Assembly: GCA_963576475.1 (NCBI GenBank)
Contig: OY754973.1
Span: forward strand, 9,074,052-9,138,051
Reading direction: 5' to 3'
Length of the DNA stretch: 64,000 nucleotides
From: Molanna angustata
Lineage: Eukaryota; Arthropoda; Insecta; Trichoptera; Molannidae
A program made the position numbers and the translations under genes. Positions 53,320-63,632 of the stretch are shown one piece after another. Position 1 is the stretch's first letter, and the number at the start of each line of letters is the position of its first letter. The notes under the pieces were generated by a model that was given only the letters and a program-made list of their open reading frames with translations, ran no database searches and had not been told where the DNA came from.

Positions 53320-53449
53320 TAATATTATCAAACCTCCGTTATCAATATCGTTATCCAATAGAAGAATTATGTCGGACTTGATTGTCCTGTACAAGATCAT
53401 ATATTCTGAATTTGACTGTCCATCATTAATTTCATTGATTAAGTTTCAT
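53320..53449 (+). pseudogene. Jockey/CR1-group LINE ORF fragment fused to LINE-R
   Basis: Residues PPLSISLSNRRIMSDLIVLY and KIIYSEFDCPSLISLIKFH match the late ORF2 pattern 'L..RR..SDL.FLYK(I/L)....DCP.LL..I.F.V' of Jockey/CR1-group LINEs. They are unlike anything in RTE proteins. The piece is in frame with the RTE segment starting at ~53450, so one chimeric ORF of 358 residues runs 53312-54388. It may belong to LINE-K. Confidence 0.65.
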
Positions 53450-54412
53450 ATTATTAAAGCAATTAGAAATTTAAATAGTAACAATAAAATGCATATAAAG
53501 GTGGGAAATGATCTCTCGAAGGAAATCCCAGCCGCAGTTGGCATCAGACAGGGGGATAGTTTGAGCCCTTTTTTGTTCAATGTCATTATGGATGAAATAA
53601 TTGTAGATGTCAAATCATTGGGGCTGGGTTACACTATGGGAGATAAAAAAATTGATATAATATGCTATGCAGATGACGCTGTCCTAATTGCCAATTCCGA
53701 AGATGATCTTCAGAAACTGCTTTATAGATTCCATTTATCCTCTCAACGATTTAACATGAAAATCTCAGTAGACAAAACAAAAAGCATGGTCACCTCAAGG
53801 CATCCAGTACGATGCAAACTTGCAATCGAACATAAAACCATAGAACAAGTGATGCGATTTAAGTACTTGGGTGTCGAAGTGTCCAGCAGCAATAACCTCT
53901 TTGATGAAGTAAGAGAGCAAGCGAATAAGGCCGCCGTCGTGGCTGGATGCTTGAAAAATGCTGTATGGAGAAACAGAGACATGCTGAAGGAGAGTAAGGT
54001 AAGAATCTATAAGACCTGTGTAAGGCCGATCATGACATACGGCATAGAAACAAGAGCTGACACCGCCAGAACAAAAAACTTCCTAAGAACCACTGAGATG
54101 AAGACTCTACGACCCATCGCAGGCGTAACACTTCTTGACAGAGTAAGGAACTCGGAGATAAGAAGAATCTGTGATGTCGAAGATGTTGTGCGGTGGGGAA
54201 GAACACGAAGACGATTCTGGAGAGATCATGTGTGGAGAGCGGGTTCGGATCGAGTGGTGAGGATGGCAGCGGATGGGGAGATAACAAATGGCAGACCCCC
54301 TGGAAGACCACCCAAAAGATGGAAGGATAGCTGGACGTCCACTTCACAAGAGCAGGCTCCGAGAATAACAGGATACAGTCCTAACTAAAGCAGAAGAAGA
54401 AGAAGAAGAAGT
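53450..54412 (+). pseudogene. LINE-R (RTE clade) 5'-truncated, RT palm to 3' tail
   Basis: Open to the stop at 54386-54388. It contains GIRQGDSLSPFLFNVIMDE (RT motif B, chimeric-ORF residues 77-95), CYADDAVLIA (motif C, 118-127), MKISVDKTKSMV, FKYLGVEVS (thumb), then KESKVRIYKTCVRPIMTYGI, EMKTLRPIAGVTLLDRVRNS, RRICDVEDVVRWGRTRRRFW and GRPPGRPPKRWKDSWTS. A (GAA)n tail lies at 54391-54411. In RTE elements this protein does target-primed reverse transcription. The endonuclease and RT motif A are missing here. Two other tails of the family are at 30657-30966 and 42515-43015. Confidence 0.93.
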
Positions 54413-54414
54413 TT

Positions 54415-54935
54415 CATATACCTAACAGATTTACGAGGCACTCATCAATATTTAATTGCGATATAATGAGGACCGAAGCCCATAGACATTCTCCGTTTCC
54501 CAGAATTCATCGTTTGGGGAATGAGTATGCCTTTGTTGCTAACATTTTCAATGTAAGCTTATACAACTTGAAAATTGAACTGAGATCAGTATTGTTTTCG
54601 TAACATTTTTAATTGTGTTTTTTTTTTTTTTTTTTTTCATTTTTAATTTCTATTTTATATGTTTCCTATATTTTTTATCTTTCTCTTGATTTTTATATTT
54701 ATGTACCTATTTGTATTCTTGTTAATTTCTTTGTTTTTTTTATCTTTTTATAATTTGAATAAGAATTCTAATTCTAAATAAGGAAAAACTATTTTTATGT
54801 TCACTTATATTCATATACCTACATATATGTATATTTCTTGATTTTTATATTTTTAACTAAAGATGATGTGATATCTTTATTCTGTACTTTCTTTATGTAA
54901 ATGGTTTTATTTTACCGTAAATAAATAAATAAATA
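54415..54935. other. Unassigned AT-rich DNA with T-runs
   Basis: A T-tract of about 20 bases lies at 54619-54638, and (AAAT)n at 54920-54936. No gene. Confidence 0.4.
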
Positions 54936-54939
54936 AAGG

Positions 54940-55063
54940 TAAAGGTTACAGAAGAAAAGCAAAAATACAAAAAAGAGAAAAAAAAAGTTGAACATAATAA
55001 CAGTTCATAGCAATGATAGGAAAACAAAAGGATAAGGTGAGGAAGAGGAGAGCAAGAAGAAAT
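54940..55063 (-). mobile_element. LINE-K 3' UTR, left part (split by MITE-1)
   Basis: 'cataataacagttcatagca', 'atgataggaaaacaaaagga' and 'ggaagaggagagcaagaaga' match the LINE-K UTR copies at 15960-16070 and 58790-58890. Confidence 0.65.
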
Positions 55064-55250
55064 CAGGGGGGCAAGTCTCCAACAGGCGAAATCAAAACCC
55101 TCGTGATTACCCATATCATGGATATAATTGTCATATGGAGTTCTATGACATCTAAAGATATTAAAGAACTCCATATAATAATTATATCCATGATATGGGT
55201 AATCGTGAGGGTTTTGGTTTCGCCGGTTGGACCAGACTTGCCCCCCCAGG
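55064..55250. mobile_element. MITE-1 copy inserted in LINE-K
   Basis: Palindromic ~185 bp. CAGGGGGGCAAGTCT on the left and AGACTTGCCCCCCCAG on the right. Arms 'cgtgattacccatatcatgg' and 'ccatgatatgggtaatcgtg' pair exactly. The LINE-K copy at 16058-16080 ('gaagaaatcgggtattatca') is the uninterrupted site, so the insertion lies at 'aaatc(a/g)|ggtatt' and a CA or CAG duplication is possible. Confidence 0.92.
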
Positions 55251-55425
55251 TATTATCAAACAGATAATTTTACTTTCAGATAGAAGTTTTTTTAATACGT
55301 TTAATGAGATAGCCACCATAATATCAGGAATGAATATTCCATAGCCTTGCTGATTGTAGGTACTTCAAACGAAGAGCTAAAAAAATCAGTACTATTAATT
55401 GGAATAGATAGTAAAGTATGTTCAG
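55251..55425 (-). pseudogene. LINE-K ORF C-terminal end, right part
   Basis: The minus strand reads LQSARLWNIHS and YGGYLIKRIKKT, corresponding to ARLWNSL-PDI-S--SL--FKK. It continues the fragment interrupted by MITE-1. Confidence 0.65.
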
Positions 55426-55429
55426 AAGA

Positions 55430-55975
55430 TCAGAGAGGACGCCCGTGGCTTGAAAGACAAATTAATTCATCTTTGAAATTTTCATTATTGTTTATTTTAT
55501 TTCATTTTATCGAGTAGGTACAAACAGTCATATCTCCAATATATAAGCACAAATGAGTTACCAGCATATGGACCAATGAAGACTCTCGATATTACCAATT
55601 TTGAATTTTTTTAAATTTAAATAACAAGAAAAAGAAATCAATTATTCAATTAATAAAAAATAATAAAATCAATTAATAAATTAATTAATAAAAAATAAAT
55701 AACATATCCTAACTTAACATAACCTAATTGTTTATTTATTGTATAGTGAGATGAATTTTTAATTATAAGATTGTTGCGATTAATTAGTTTAAAGGAATTT
55801 TATCAGAAGATTATTTGCGTGTTCAAAAGTATTGTCAAAACACATCTCACTATATTAGATATAGGTACTACAGACAATAAATATTGGGGCAACTGATAAT
55901 TTATATAATGAAATGTAGTACCTACTCACTCTGACAAGTATTTATTTCAATTAAGATTTTACATTGTAGACGTTT
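55430..55975. other. Unassigned AT-rich DNA
   Basis: A (TTAATAAA)-type low-complexity stretch lies at 55640-55700. No gene. Confidence 0.4.
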
Positions 55976-55982
55976 TATAATT

Positions 55983-56277
55983 ATGATGTTTAATTATGAG
56001 GTGGCACCCATATCCGAAAAAGTAACAGAGGCCAGAATGAGATGGTTTGGCCATAGAAGGGAGGACGAACACGTTGTGAAGAAGTGCCTTTCCATAGCTA
56101 CTGAGAGGAGGGGGAGGGGAAGACCCCAAACCACCTGGCTGACGAATGTTCAAAGGGACATGAAGAAACTGGGTTTAAGAGAGGAAGACACGCAGCAGCG
56201 AAATTATTGGCGCTGCATGGTTAGAAAAGCCGACCCCGTATAACGGGATAAGGCGAGGATGAAGAAGAATTAATACA
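55983..56277 (+). pseudogene. RTE-like LINE ORF C-terminal end
   Basis: Plus strand: ISEKVTEARMRWFGHRREDE, then RRGRGRPQTTWLTNVQRDMK, LREEDTQQRNYWRCMVRKAD, P-V-stop, then 'gataaggcgaggatgaagaa' with a (GAA) tail. The R(M/L)RWFGH...RGRP...W pattern is the RTE-like C-terminal arm. It is a family distinct from D, R, M and W. The frame is open but truncated at the 5' end. Confidence 0.82.
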
Positions 56278-56279
56278 GA

Positions 56280-56865
56280 ATAAGAATGTCGAGGAGAATT
56301 CGCGACACGTTAAGCCACGGCACTGGAGATAATCCGAATGGTTTGCGTAGGTGAGGACAACTTACTGTTTATATCTTCCGCTTGCGTTGGTAGCAATTGT
56401 ATTTAAATATTGATGTTCGGACACCATAGGGATGTTCCGCCATAATTGTAATAGGCTCCTACCCGTATAGTCAAATAAATAAATATTAATCCTTTGTATG
56501 TATGATGAGGAAAATATTACAAATTGATATACATAAATATGAGCATAGTGTGTTATTGTATGTATAGATAAAAGGAGTGTGATATGAATTGAAGGTGGGT
56601 TGATGACTGATGAGTGAGGTAAACGCACCTTGACAGTATATAGGTGATTGCTTCAATTGACTGCATCCTGCTTCTGTTTTACTTCCATAAACGATCACAT
56701 ACATATATACAAACATATAATATATATCATTACAATCTCTCTTTACTTACTTATTTGATGGTGACAAGGTTATCGACTCAAGACACATTTTTAAATACAT
56801 TAAATGTATTTATTCCTTTCTCAAAAAAAAATATAAATGCTTGTGGTAAAGAAATAAGTAGGTAT
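56280..56865. other. Unassigned AT-rich DNA
   Basis: No feature is supported. Confidence 0.4.
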
Positions 56866-56869
56866 ATTC

Positions 56870-57065
56870 TTCTTTTTCTTCGTGCCATATCAGGTTTAAT
56901 GACGTTGGTTATCACTGCTGAGAAGGCATCTCTATCCACTGCCCGATGCCGGTCCACTTAAGAATATTGCGGAGCCATGACATTTGACGTCTTCCTATTC
57001 TGAGGCGTCCCTCTATTGCAGCCCTTCATAAGTAGTTGGAGCAGCCTGTATCTTTTGCCTCGCAG
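56870..57065 (-). pseudogene. LINE-M (RTE-like) 3' end, single terminus
   Basis: The minus strand reads YRLLQLLMKG, then in a shifted frame SWLRNILKWTGIGQW, and RDAFSAVITNVI, with a (GAA)-type tail at 56870-56880. It is the same family as 10738-11235 but without the 113-bp triplication. Confidence 0.7.
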
Positions 57066-57097
57066 TACCTACTTGACCTAAATAAGACCTTATTAAA

Positions 57098-57255
57098 TGG
57101 GTGGTGGCAGAGCAGTTAGCATTCTGGGTTAGTAATCCAGTGGTTGCGAGTTCGAATCCTGCCACTACCGACTTCGTTCACCTATAGTACAAGTATAATA
57201 TGATTAGTTTAGGGAATGAATGAGGATGTATATGCACATGTTATAATGATATATT
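57098..57255 (+). mobile_element. SINE B, near-complete
   Basis: Head 'gggtggtggcagagcagtta', 'gggttagtaatccagtgg', box B GAGTTCGAATCCTGCC, body 'gacttcgttcacctatagta' and 'tagtttagggaatgaatgag'. Colinear with 34339-34475. Confidence 0.87.
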
Positions 57256-57284
57256 TATTCGTCGCTTAATTGTGTCAACTAGCT

Positions 57285-57455
57285 CCCGCTCAACATTTGT
57301 TCTCTTGAGTACCTCTACATTTGATATTTCATTGACCCAGGAAATTTTCAGGATGCGGCGAAGCAGCCACATTTCAAAGACCTCAGGACGGTTAAGAATA
57401 TTGATGTTTATGGTCCTGGTTTCAACTCCGTATAGAAGTATGGACCTTATTTAGG
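57285..57455 (-). pseudogene. RTE-like LINE ORF fragment (post-RT region)
   Basis: Minus strand: LLYGVETRTINILNRPEVFE, MWLLRRILKISWVNEISNVE and VLKRTN. Same protein region as 14675-14945 (YG.ET, FEMW..RRI..ISW). No terminus is present. Confidence 0.8.
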
Positions 57456-57820
57456 TACTTACATTAGATGAATAAATTCGAAGTATAATAATTAATCTGA
57501 ACGAAAGAAAAAAGACAAGCAAACGATCCAATCCGCAAACATAACATACGTATCTGCTAAAAATACGCAATTTTTTAAACAACTAGACTACGAAACAAAA
57601 TTTGAAAAAATCCACTACTAAATATAAAATAATGAAAATAACCAAAATCATTGGTACCTACAATATTTTATAAAGTAGGAAATTTGTTTTCTTTTGTTAA
57701 ATAATCTATTTTGTATGCTAAAAAACTCACTTTAAATCATGAGTTAACATCTTTTTGAAGGGAGTTTTACTTTAAAATGTGCGGATTTTGAATTTATTTA
57801 TTAGAAACATCGGTATGTAT
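57456..57820. other. Unassigned AT-rich DNA
   Basis: Nothing supportable. Confidence 0.4.
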
Positions 57821-57824
57821 AATT

Positions 57825-58020
57825 TGTAAGCTGGCGGGTTTATTGCCAAACGGAATTTCTTACGAACAAATAGAGATAAAATTTCAATATACCTACAATT
57901 CAGAGTAATAAGGAAATCACATAAAAAAATAAAAAAAAAGATTTCAGAAGAAAAAGTAAAAAAGACAAAAAAGTTTGAATATAAAACAGTTCATAGTAAT
58001 GATAGATAACCATAAAAAAT
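57825..58020 (-). mobile_element. LINE-K 3' UTR fragment
   Basis: 'agctggcgggtttattgcca' with 'aacggaatttcttacgaaca' (hairpin damaged) and the upstream UTR 'ttcatagtaatgatag' match the family. Confidence 0.65.
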
Positions 58021-58339
58021 ATTATTGTAAATGACGTGCACTGTTTTTTTTTTAAATAAAAATCATTAAATATATGACTGCATAATTCCTAAGGAATCTA
58101 TTTTATTTTTATTTATTAATTAACTCAATTGTGGTTGGCAGCCCTGTTTTTACTATAGGTAAAGAAGACACTCGTAACAGGACATAGGTACCATTATAGG
58201 TACTTACCTATGTACATATATTATGTACCTACCTAGCTGTTGTAAAATCACAAACGAACCTAGATTAAGTAATTACCTGTAATAGCTTCATATTAAATAG
58301 ATCTGAGCATCGAAAACTTTATACTGAAATTAGAATAAG

Positions 58340-58615
58340 AAGCTGAGGCACCGGCTTGGAATGGTGTTTCCATTTTTTTTTATCATCGTCATCAGGTAGG
58401 TACGTAAGAGACGGGTGTAATCGAAAATCCAACTGGCAAAATAACTTCCCACATTGTTTAGCAATGAGCTTCACCACGCTTCACCACGCTTCACCATTCT
58501 GTTTATGTCCTTTATAGGGCGAAGTTAATCGTGTTTAGGGATACACGCATGTGTCATGTTTCGTTTTATAAGGTAATGTACATCCGAACATCTGTCGCTG
58601 GTCAACATAGTGCTA
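58340..58615 (-). repeat. Repeat E copy, minus strand
   Basis: The complement of 'gaggcaccggcttggaatgg', 'aagagacgggtgtaatcgaa', 'cattgtttagcaatgagctt' and 'gggatacacgcatgtgtcat' gives the family order. It includes a local triplication of 'cttcaccacg'. Confidence 0.72.
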
Positions 58616-58659
58616 GATTTTATTTATTTACATATTTATTTGAATCTTTTTGTAGGTAC

Positions 58660-58975
58660 ATATAATTAGTAGGTACACTGGCGGGCTTATTGCGTAATGG
58701 CGTAATATTTCTTCCAACCAACCAGTTAATGTTAAATATACAAAACAGTGTATACTATGGCAATAAGCTAATCGCATTACAAAAATAAAGAAAGAGAGCA
58801 AAAGAAAAGAAAAAAAAACAAAGAAGATAGCATACAAATACAATAAATAGCATTGATAGGAAAACTAAAGGAGAGGAAGATGCAATCAGGGCTTAAAACT
58901 ATTCCATAGTCTAGCTGAATGTACTTCAAATGAAGAGCTAAAAAAGGAAAAAAAAAGTAAGTGTATTTATCCTTG
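58660..58975 (-). pseudogene. LINE-K ORF C-terminus and 3' UTR
   Basis: The minus strand reads EVHSARLWNSFKP near 58930-58890, then the UTR through 'cctatcaatgctatttattg' to GGTTGGTTGGAAGAAATATT and 'gcaataagcccgccagtgta'. With 39800-40078 it shows ORF end and hairpin-type tail in one insertion. Confidence 0.78.
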
Positions 58976-58979
58976 AGAT

Positions 58980-59990
58980 ACTGAGGTAAATTTGGATTAA
59001 AAAGGACATTGTATAGTAATGACAAGATATGTATATTACGTCGTTATCGTATCTTGGGCCATTGAAGAAGATTACGGTAATGAGAAATATGATCGAATTT
59101 TTTTAGTCCGAAGATACCTAAATCGAATGCAAACATTTTGTTAGAAGGTATTTATAAATAAGATATATAATCCCACCATGAATAAACTTAAAAACAATTA
59201 AAAAATAATAAACCTTAATGAGTATACCAAATAATTAGTTATCATATTTCAAAAACTTTGAAATTTGTTAAAGCTACGAGCTTATTGTCAGATGGTACTT
59301 TTTTAAATTCGACAGTTATTTTCAACCGAATTAAACAACAAAAAAATGCAAGAAAATTTGTCGATTTGTGTCTAAGTGAACTACATATAAACGCATGTGA
59401 TCTACAGACTTTGTCCTGAAATTGCGTCATTTATTAGAGTTGACTATGTTTAAAAAAGAGGTACAACCGCGTTTGTTAAATTACTCGATTGCTGGTCACA
59501 TAGCAATTAATTAATAAAAACAATAAACAAACACTAACACTTACCTACCGCGTTTGCCGACGGTGTGTCATACCCTCATATCATTATTATACATGTACAT
59601 ACCTATATACTATACAATACTAATTATTGTACGTTGATAATTATCTCTACCGCCGGTCCTGCTATAGGTTTGTCCTTCCCTTTATTTATTTGTAAATTGG
59701 CGTTAATTTACCTCAATTACGAGAACACTCCGGTGTTCAATTGGACTCACTGTTTATGGTCAGTAAAAATTAATACATTATTATTATCGTCGGTTTTAGT
59801 TGAACCCCTATGCTTCTGAACTCTATCGTTTTTGTAGATCAATGATACAAATTCTAACAGCATAATATGAATCAACAATATATTGTTTATTTATTTAATG
59901 TGCTATAAAGTCTAAAAAGACGGGCTATTTTCATAATCTTCGAAGCAATGTGAAGCCTCAAGTTATTTAGATATATTAAAAGACCCTTTT
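58980..59990. other. Unassigned AT-rich DNA
   Basis: No gene or repeat is supported. Confidence 0.4.
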
Positions 59991-59993
59991 AAA

Positions 59994-60888
59994 ACAACAG
60001 AATAACAAAATACTACTACAGTAAGAAAATTCATCACCACAATGACGAAAAACAGAATAACAGAGAAACAAAATACTACTACAGTAAGAAAATTAATCAC
60101 AACAATGTCGAAAAACAGAATAACAGAGAAACAAAATACTACTACAGTAAGAAAATTAATCACAACAATGTCGAAAAACAGAATAACAGAGAAACAAAAT
60201 ACTACTACTGTAAGAAAATTAATCACAACAATGTCGAAAAACAGAATAACAGAGAAACAAAATACTACTACAGTAAGAAAATTAATCACAACAATGTCGA
60301 AAAACAGAATAACAGAGAAACAAAATACTACTACAGTAAGAAAATTAATCACAACAATGTCGAAAAACAGAATAACAGAGAAACAAAATACTACTACAGT
60401 AAGAAAATTAATCACAACAATGTCGAAAAACAGAATAACAGAGAAACAAAATACTACTACAGTAAGAAAATTAATCACAACAATGTCGAAAAACAGAATA
60501 ACAGAGAAACAAAATACTACTACAGTAAGAAAATTAATCACAACAATGTCGAAAAACAGAATAACAGAGAAACAAAATACTACTACAGTAAGAAAATTAA
60601 TCACAACAATGTCGAAAAACAGAATAACAGAGAAACAAAATACTACTACAGTAAGAAAATTAATCACAACAATGTCGAAAAACAGAATAACAGAGAAACA
60701 AAATACTACTACAGTAAGAAAATTAATCACAACAATGTCGAAAAACAGAATAACAGAGAAACAAAATACTACTACAGTAAGCAGATTAATTATAATAATG
60801 ACGAAAGAAAATAAAAACGGGAAACAGATTACTACTACAGAAAGCAGATTGATTACGATAATGACGAAATAACAGAAAAATAGAGAAA
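59994..60888. repeat. 63-bp minisatellite, 13 full units, open on both strands
   Basis: Unit starts run from 60042 every 63 bp to 60798, with diverged partial units at both ends. Central units are nearly identical (one 'ctgta' for 'cagta' at ~60207). Since 63 is divisible by three, the unit reads as 21 residues without a stop on both strands: MSKNRITEKQNTTTVRKLIT plus T on plus, and a hydrophobic VINFLTVVVFCFSVILFFDI plus V on minus. I regard it as a satellite, not a gene. Confidence 0.95.
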
Positions 60889-60911
60889 CATCTCAACAAA
60901 AACAAAAGAGT

Positions 60912-60957
60912 AGTATTAAACTCTAATCAAAAAACATTTTAATTAGAGTTTAATACT
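60912..60957. repeat. 16-bp inverted repeat (hairpin)
   Basis: AGTATTAAACTCTAAT and its exact complement ATTAGAGTTTAATACT flank a 14-base A/T-rich loop, just right of the 63-bp array. Confidence 0.85.
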
Positions 60958-61023
60958 GAAGTATTATTTACTATTTATTATTTTATTATTTATGTGTATT
61001 ATTTACTTATTTACTACATATTA

Positions 61024-61480
61024 TTTACTACATACATACATACATACCATCACACCATGTCCCTTGCGGGGTAGGCAGAGAGAACCGAACGCCACATTTT
61101 TCTATCCTGGCACGCATCCCTCGCCTCGTCCACATTCATGCATCGTCTCATACATGTTCGTCTATTGCTCACACTTCTAACATTTCCGTCTTTCAAAATT
61201 TCGTTCACATGGTCGTGCCATCCCTTTCTTGGGCGTCCCCGACCTCTCATTCCATTCCTTTCCGCTCTGTATATTTTCTTCGTCAGGCGCTCCTCATTCA
61301 TTCTCCCCATGTGACCAAACCATCTCAATGTGTTCACTTTCATTCTAGTAATGACATATTTCTTCATCTTATGTACATTCTTTCCTTATGTCCTCATTTC
61401 TTACCCGGTCATATGTACATCGTTCTATTACAAATCCTTCTTAACGATCTCATTTCAACTGCATTTATTCTATAACATAA
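61024..61480 (-). pseudogene. LINE-D (RTE-like) 3' end, best-preserved copy
   Basis: Minus strand from ~61480: NAVEMRSLRRICNRTM (frameshifted part), then open from 61367: MKVNTLRWFGHMGRMNEERL, TKKIYRAERNGMRGRGRPRK, GWHDHVNEILKDGNVRS, RRTCMRRCMNVDEARDACQD and MWRSVLSAYPARDMV. A (CATA)n tail lies at 61028-61048. This is the C-terminal arm of an RTE-like ORF2; the RT domain is missing. Reference for the seven other LINE-D ends in the window. Confidence 0.88.
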
Positions 61481-61484
61481 GACA

Positions 61485-61740
61485 TGCTATGCTAATTGCG
61501 TATAGTTTACAACATTATTTAATGCAGTATGAATATATTTAGTAACATTACTTCAGTTTTTGATAATCATAGAAAAAAAACAAAAAAACTTACTCTATAT
61601 AGTATAGGACTCATTTGTTTGACATAGCGTAGAAATCATAAAACATCAAGATGAATCTGTATGAATATAAATCTTTTAAAATCGCTTGCAAGACGAAGTG
61701 GTCTATATGTGGGATTATTTGCAAGATAAAGTGGTCTATA
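61485..61740. other. Unassigned AT-rich DNA
   Basis: 'agacgaagtggtctatatgt' and 'aagataaagtggtctatata' are a ~38-bp local duplication near 61690-61740. No gene. Confidence 0.4.
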
Positions 61741-61745
61741 TATAT

Positions 61746-61790
<45 letters not shown>
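61746..61790 (+). repeat. (GT)n(GA)n microsatellite
   Basis: About 17 GT repeats followed by five GA repeats. Confidence 0.95.
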
Positions 61791-62181
61791 AGCAATTTTA
61801 CGACCAACCGATTGCTGGCTGCTGGTGGCAATATCCATCTTCATTCCTGGAAACCATTACACCTGATGACGCCGCCGCTGCCGCCGTGTGACGAGAAAGA
61901 GGACCGAACATTGACGAGCGCTTTTTACGACCATTGTCGCCGGGTTCGAACCAAAAAGCGTGCCGGCTCGTTAAACTGATAATAATTATTATTGGATGGG
62001 CAGCTGAGACGTTACGCTACACCGCCCGTGATCTTTCTTGGCTCCGATCGGAGTTCGACACACAGCTAGGGATCGATTACCCGTGGGAACAACATTGTTT
62101 GTCAAATTTACGCGGAAGACGTTGGCTGGTATTACAAGATGGATCTTCTTCTGTTCCTATCCGTGTACTTATGAATTCTTA
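61791..62181 (+). other. Unclassified coding-like GC-rich patch
   Basis: The plus strand is open in two successive frames: first HSWKPLHLMTPPLPPCDEKE, then DRTLTSAFYDHCRRVRTKKR, ending at a TGA (61977-61979). The second reads AAETLRYTARDLSWLRSEFD, TQLGIDYPWEQHCLSNLRGR, RWLVLQDGSSSVPIRVLMNS, stop at 62180. Composition and codon use are unlike the AT-rich flanks. It could be a frameshifted fragment of a transposon polyprotein or a host-gene fragment; I cannot name the family. Confidence 0.4.
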
Positions 62182-62184
62182 AAA

Positions 62185-62740
62185 GATGGAATACTTATTC
62201 AAATTTACTTATTGTGATGTTTTTAAAAATATATTGTTATTTTATTTTATTTTTATTTTTATTTATTTCTATCCAAAAATATACAGTATATATGAGATAC
62301 AAAATATCTTAAGATAATATAAGCTTATTCATACATAGTTAACATACAATGTAAATATAAGTTATCTCATTTCAATAAATATCAATTTACCACTTCACTG
62401 GTGCTTACATATGTAGTTTAAGCCATATCTTTTTGTTTGTATCTTTGTTACTAGCCCCCTCACTAGGCATAGCCTGTGCTAAGGTGAGCTAGTTTTATGT
62501 TATTGTCTATTACGTTGTTTATTTATAGATACATTTACATATAATATAAATACATGTACATACATACGCTACGCATTCAAACGTATGCATCTTTCCTTCT
62601 AAATACAATATTTCATTTTGAGTCATGCACACACAACCAAAAATTGTGGAAATAAATTATTTGTTTCACTTTTTTTCAATTGTCTATTCTGTTGTTTGTA
62701 ATAGTGCATTTACATTTTATTTGGAATGTTATAAACATCA
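62185..62740. other. Unassigned AT-rich DNA
   Basis: 'cccctcactaggcatagcct' at 62456 with 'gtgctaaggtgagctag' echoes 39588-39617, suggesting a short shared interspersed motif. No gene. Confidence 0.4.
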
Positions 62741-62814
62741 TACATTAGAAGACGTGTTCATACATTAGAAGACGTGTTCATACATTAGAAGACGTGTTCA
62801 TACATTAGAAGACA
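62739..62814 (+). repeat. 20-bp tandem repeat, four copies
   Basis: CATACATTAGAAGACGTGTT is repeated three times perfectly, with a fourth partial copy. Confidence 0.93.
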
Positions 62815-63630
62815 ACTAAGTGTACCTACATTATTTGTGTATATCCGTATGCCCTAGGTTAACAAAAATTACTGTCGTAGATTGTTGATATTATGTATGT
62901 TGTTCGTTTACTCTCTGTCTTTGATTACCTATATTGAATTTCTTTTGTTTACTTTGGATATTTTCTTCCGCATACCTTCATGTTATATTGCATAAATTTT
63001 TATGATATTTTTGTGTCTTTTTTAACGACAAATCGCAATAATAATTATTATTTAAAAGCAGCTCTTAGTGTTGATCGTAAACGTATTCAAAATAGCAATG
63101 ATTATGAAAAATACAGTCTGGTCGAGAGAATATAAATATTATCACATAATATACTGATACATTATTTTGTTTATCTTAACATAGTTATTTAATAATGTTA
63201 CGTAGGTTAGGTAGTCATTTGGTTTTACGATACAAGGGGCCGCCTTAAGGGCTAGTGAAAATGAAACATTTTTAAATCGAAAAAAAAAATGCGGTAATAA
63301 AAATGAATGCGGTAGTAAATTTCACTGCCAAAAACTCCATTTTTTCAAAAAAAGTTAAAACAACACATACTGCATGATAGTGCTTTCAAATAGATCTCCT
63401 GTGCACCCGGCTAACTGTTTTGGGCTCCACTATGGTTGAATTTTCGATTTTTCTTTTTGTAAATTTCATTGTAATGTTATTGTTCACCACATTGTATAAC
63501 ATGTATTAATCTAACAAAATGTCAATATAAACCAAAATGTATGAAACACTCATACCAGCAAACGCTGTCTGTGTTGAATTTTTAAATACATAAATAAATA
63601 AATATTTTTTTATATACAAATGTTATAGAT
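62815..63630. other. Unassigned AT-rich DNA
   Basis: No feature is supported; there is a short duplicated 'aatgcggtaataaaaatgaa' / 'tgcggtagtaaa' near 63287. Confidence 0.4.
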
Positions 63631-63632
63631 AT

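Noticed and set aside
54030..54347. 105-residue minus-strand frame
   Set aside because: It is antisense to the LINE-R coding region and has no motif.
60042..60872. 276-residue Thr/Lys-rich protein (+) and 255-residue membrane-like protein (-)
   Set aside because: Both are readings of the same 63-bp minisatellite. Open frames on both strands follow from a stop-free unit with a period divisible by three.
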